Part shown: positions 62,160 to 64,000 of the stretch, piece after piece
Position numbering within the stretch: the stretch's first letter is position 1
Layout of the letters: each line of letters begins with the position of its first letter
From: Hormiphora californensis
Taxonomy: Eukaryota > Ctenophora > Tentaculata > Cydippida > Pleurobrachiidae
Reading direction: 5' to 3'
DNA: 64,000 bases
Assembly: GCA_020137815.1 (NCBI GenBank)
Contig: CM035359.1
Span: forward strand, 6,870,968 to 6,934,967
Made by a program: the position numbers and the translations under genes
The notes under the pieces: generated by a model
What the model was told of the DNA's origin: nothing
Databases searched by the model: none
Seen by the model: the letters and a program-made list of their open reading frames with translations, nothing else

Positions 62160-63540
62160 GACTCAGTACCTCTCTCCCCTTCCCCTATTTTGTTCTCTTG
62201 CCAGAAACCCCCTCTTATACTGGGAAAGGCTGACCATAAAAAAGGGGGTCTTTTTTTCGCAACCCTCGCCCGTGCTTTGCCTTCGTTAGCGGGGGATGGG
62301 GAGTTTGGAGAAAAGAGAATGGAGCGAAGGGGGAGTAGAGTGAGAAGAGAGAGAGGAGAAGAGAGGGGAAGAAAGGAAGAGGAAAGAGAGGGGGGGAGAG
62401 AGAGAGGAGAGCGAAGAGAAAGGAGCGAGAAGCTTTCTGGAGAGAAGATCAATTCAATACATTCCCCCTAGGGACCCTTTGTGTTTCCAACCGTTTTTTT
62501 CTTCCCTTTTTTCTATTATACCTTATATTTCGTCCTTACTTTTTTTATCGCTAATAATTCTATTTATTGGATGTAGAACGATATTATTGGATGCAATTGA
62601 TGCATGGGATTCGACTTGTTGTTCTACTTCTACTTGTTGAATTTGGATAATCCCCGTTAAACCCTATGTCCCGCCAAACCCAATGCTGTATAAACCCCCC
62701 CCCCGGGCTCATGCCACATAACCCCCCTCCCCAACCAAAACTTTCCCCAAAATTTACTTTGGGGGGGGTCATGACGCAACGGAATAAATCCAAATTGCTT
62801 TTTCTCGGCCCTGTTTCAAAACCCCCCCAAAATTCACCCCTTTCCCGGGCCTCCCCCCCGCCCCCCTTTTGTAAAAAGGGTTTTTTTTTAAAAAACTTTC
62901 CACCATTCCAGGCATAAATTGGAAGGCTTTGCCCCGGGTATTTTATATGGGGAATCTAAACTTTAAATTAAAGGGGTTTGATATGGAGGGGGGTAGGGGT
63001 CTGTGTTCTTTCTACTAATCATTTTCCTACAGCAACCTTGTTCATTTTCCCCGTTTCCAGGTTTTTTTTCCCTTATTTAAAAATTTTGGACTAACAAAGA
63101 GGAAGGAGGGAGGGGAGAAAAAAGAGAAGAAAGAGAAGAAGAGAGGGGGAGGAAAAGAGAGAGAAAAGAGAGAGAGAATATCATTAGTCGCCGATGAAAC
63201 GACCCTAGGCTGTATTAACCTAGTTAGTTTTGTTTAGAAAGGGGGTTTTTAAGATACTTAGGGTTGTGAAACCCAAAAAGGGGAGGGGAAAATTGGAGGC
63301 CCCTTTCCCCCCCCGGGGACCCTTTTGGGGAGTCTCACTGGTTTATCTGCGAAAAGATTTTTTTAGACATCTCACAAACCTAAAAAAGATTTTTTTTTTA
63401 TTTTAATCTTCTCTTTTTTTTTTCCCCTAATATTTTTTTTTTTAAAAACAAGGGGGAATTTTTTTTTTTTTTATTTTTTTGAAAGCCCGGTAAATTTTTT
63501 TTTTTAATTTTTTTTTTGGGGGGGGGGGTTGTGAGGAATA
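62160..63540. other. homopolymer-rich degraded-looking sequence
   Basis: Long runs of C, G, T and A and frequent small indel-like patterns, with ORFs on both strands that are composition artefacts. Resembles the 24.4-25.9 kb block. Confidence 0.55.
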
Positions 63541-64000
63541 AAACAGCTGTTTGTAATCATTGCAGGTTTAGTTTTACATCATATAGTCTCTCCAGCTTTT
63601 TCTCTCTATTTTTTATATCCCTCGATTTTATTAGAACAAGGAGTAAGAAATTTTAGGGGCCGACAACAGATGTACTAAATTTTGGTATTACATAGAGCTC
63701 TACCTTTTAATCGGTGGGGGAAAATATAAGATTGATTTTCCCTGAGGAGTAAATGAACAATCATGATCCGTATAATAGCTGTGTGTTTAAAACGATTGAC
63801 CATTCTCAATCTTCAAATCATCGATCATTTTTTTAATCCGCATTCTTTTGTACTGGTGTTTGGTTGTGGATGAGTCGGTATTTTTCTCTCTATCTCTCTC
63901 TCTCTCAGCTCATTCTTTGTGCTTTGTGGTTGTCCCTTGCACGTGGAACGAAGAAGAATTTTGCACGAGGGTTCATGAACATGATAGCTTAGAAAGTGAG
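63541..64000. other. no gene seen
   Basis: AT-rich sequence at the window end with a short CT tract near 63888-63907. Confidence 0.3.

Noticed and set aside
62111-62917. ORFs on both strands
   Set aside because: Low-complexity, homopolymer-rich and probably low-quality sequence.

Overview
The window is invertebrate animal genomic DNA. It has short GT-AG introns, exon-dense genes on both strands, very many (CT)n/(GA)n microsatellites and minisatellites, and palindromic non-autonomous transposons. The gene set and compact style would suit a sponge or another early-branching or highly heterozygous marine invertebrate, but nothing here fixes the species. No bacterial-style operons, CRISPR arrays, rRNA genes or convincing tRNA genes were seen. 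All gene models are by eye, from protein-like exons with consistent intron phases.

Layout. (1) About 1.1-9.4 kb, + strand: a 5'-truncated hnRNP U-like gene, with the end of a SPRY domain, a P-loop kinase-like domain with Walker A motif, and a His/Gln/Ser/Pro-rich tail. A palindromic MITE with a 9-bp target-site duplication lies in its upstream intron. (2) 9.5-16 kb: repeat-rich DNA with two more MITE copies, other foldback elements and (TCAG)n. (3) 16.46-18.02 kb, - strand: an IQ-motif exon followed by a terminal exon of about 38 copies of an 11-residue Pro/Ala repeat. (4) 19.3-35.3 kb: scattered + strand exon candidates among transposons. A local duplication (29.0-30.3 versus 30.4-34.0 kb) has copies that differ by transposon insertions. 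(5) 35.87-51.81 kb, + strand: an ankyrin-repeat TRP-type cation channel with a long spliced N-terminus, about 4-5 ankyrin repeats, six membrane segments with a pore loop, and a C-terminal coiled coil. (6) 52.47-52.84 kb, - strand: start of an SPA17/CABYR-like RIIa-domain gene. Its second exon ends in phase 0, and the IQ exon at 18.0 kb starts in phase 0. (7) 52.85-56.1 kb: a minisatellite of about 46-bp units, split by a foldback insertion. (8) 60.1-61.3 kb, - strand: 3' exons of an unrecognised coiled-coil protein with a Lys/Glu-rich tail. (9) Near 24.4-25.9, 26.4-26.8, 30.24-30.42 and 62.2-63.5 kb, homopolymer-rich degraded-looking copies of neighbouring sequence suggest assembly noise.

Most interesting points. 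The RIIa and IQ/Pro-Ala exons may be one flagellar-type gene whose intron of about 34 kb contains the whole TRP gene on the opposite strand. Several introns carry minisatellites built from 3' splice-site sequence. A 1.43-kb foldback element has an 8-bp target-site duplication, and a paralogous empty site for it is in the same window. Conserved exons contain several apparent single-base frameshifts.
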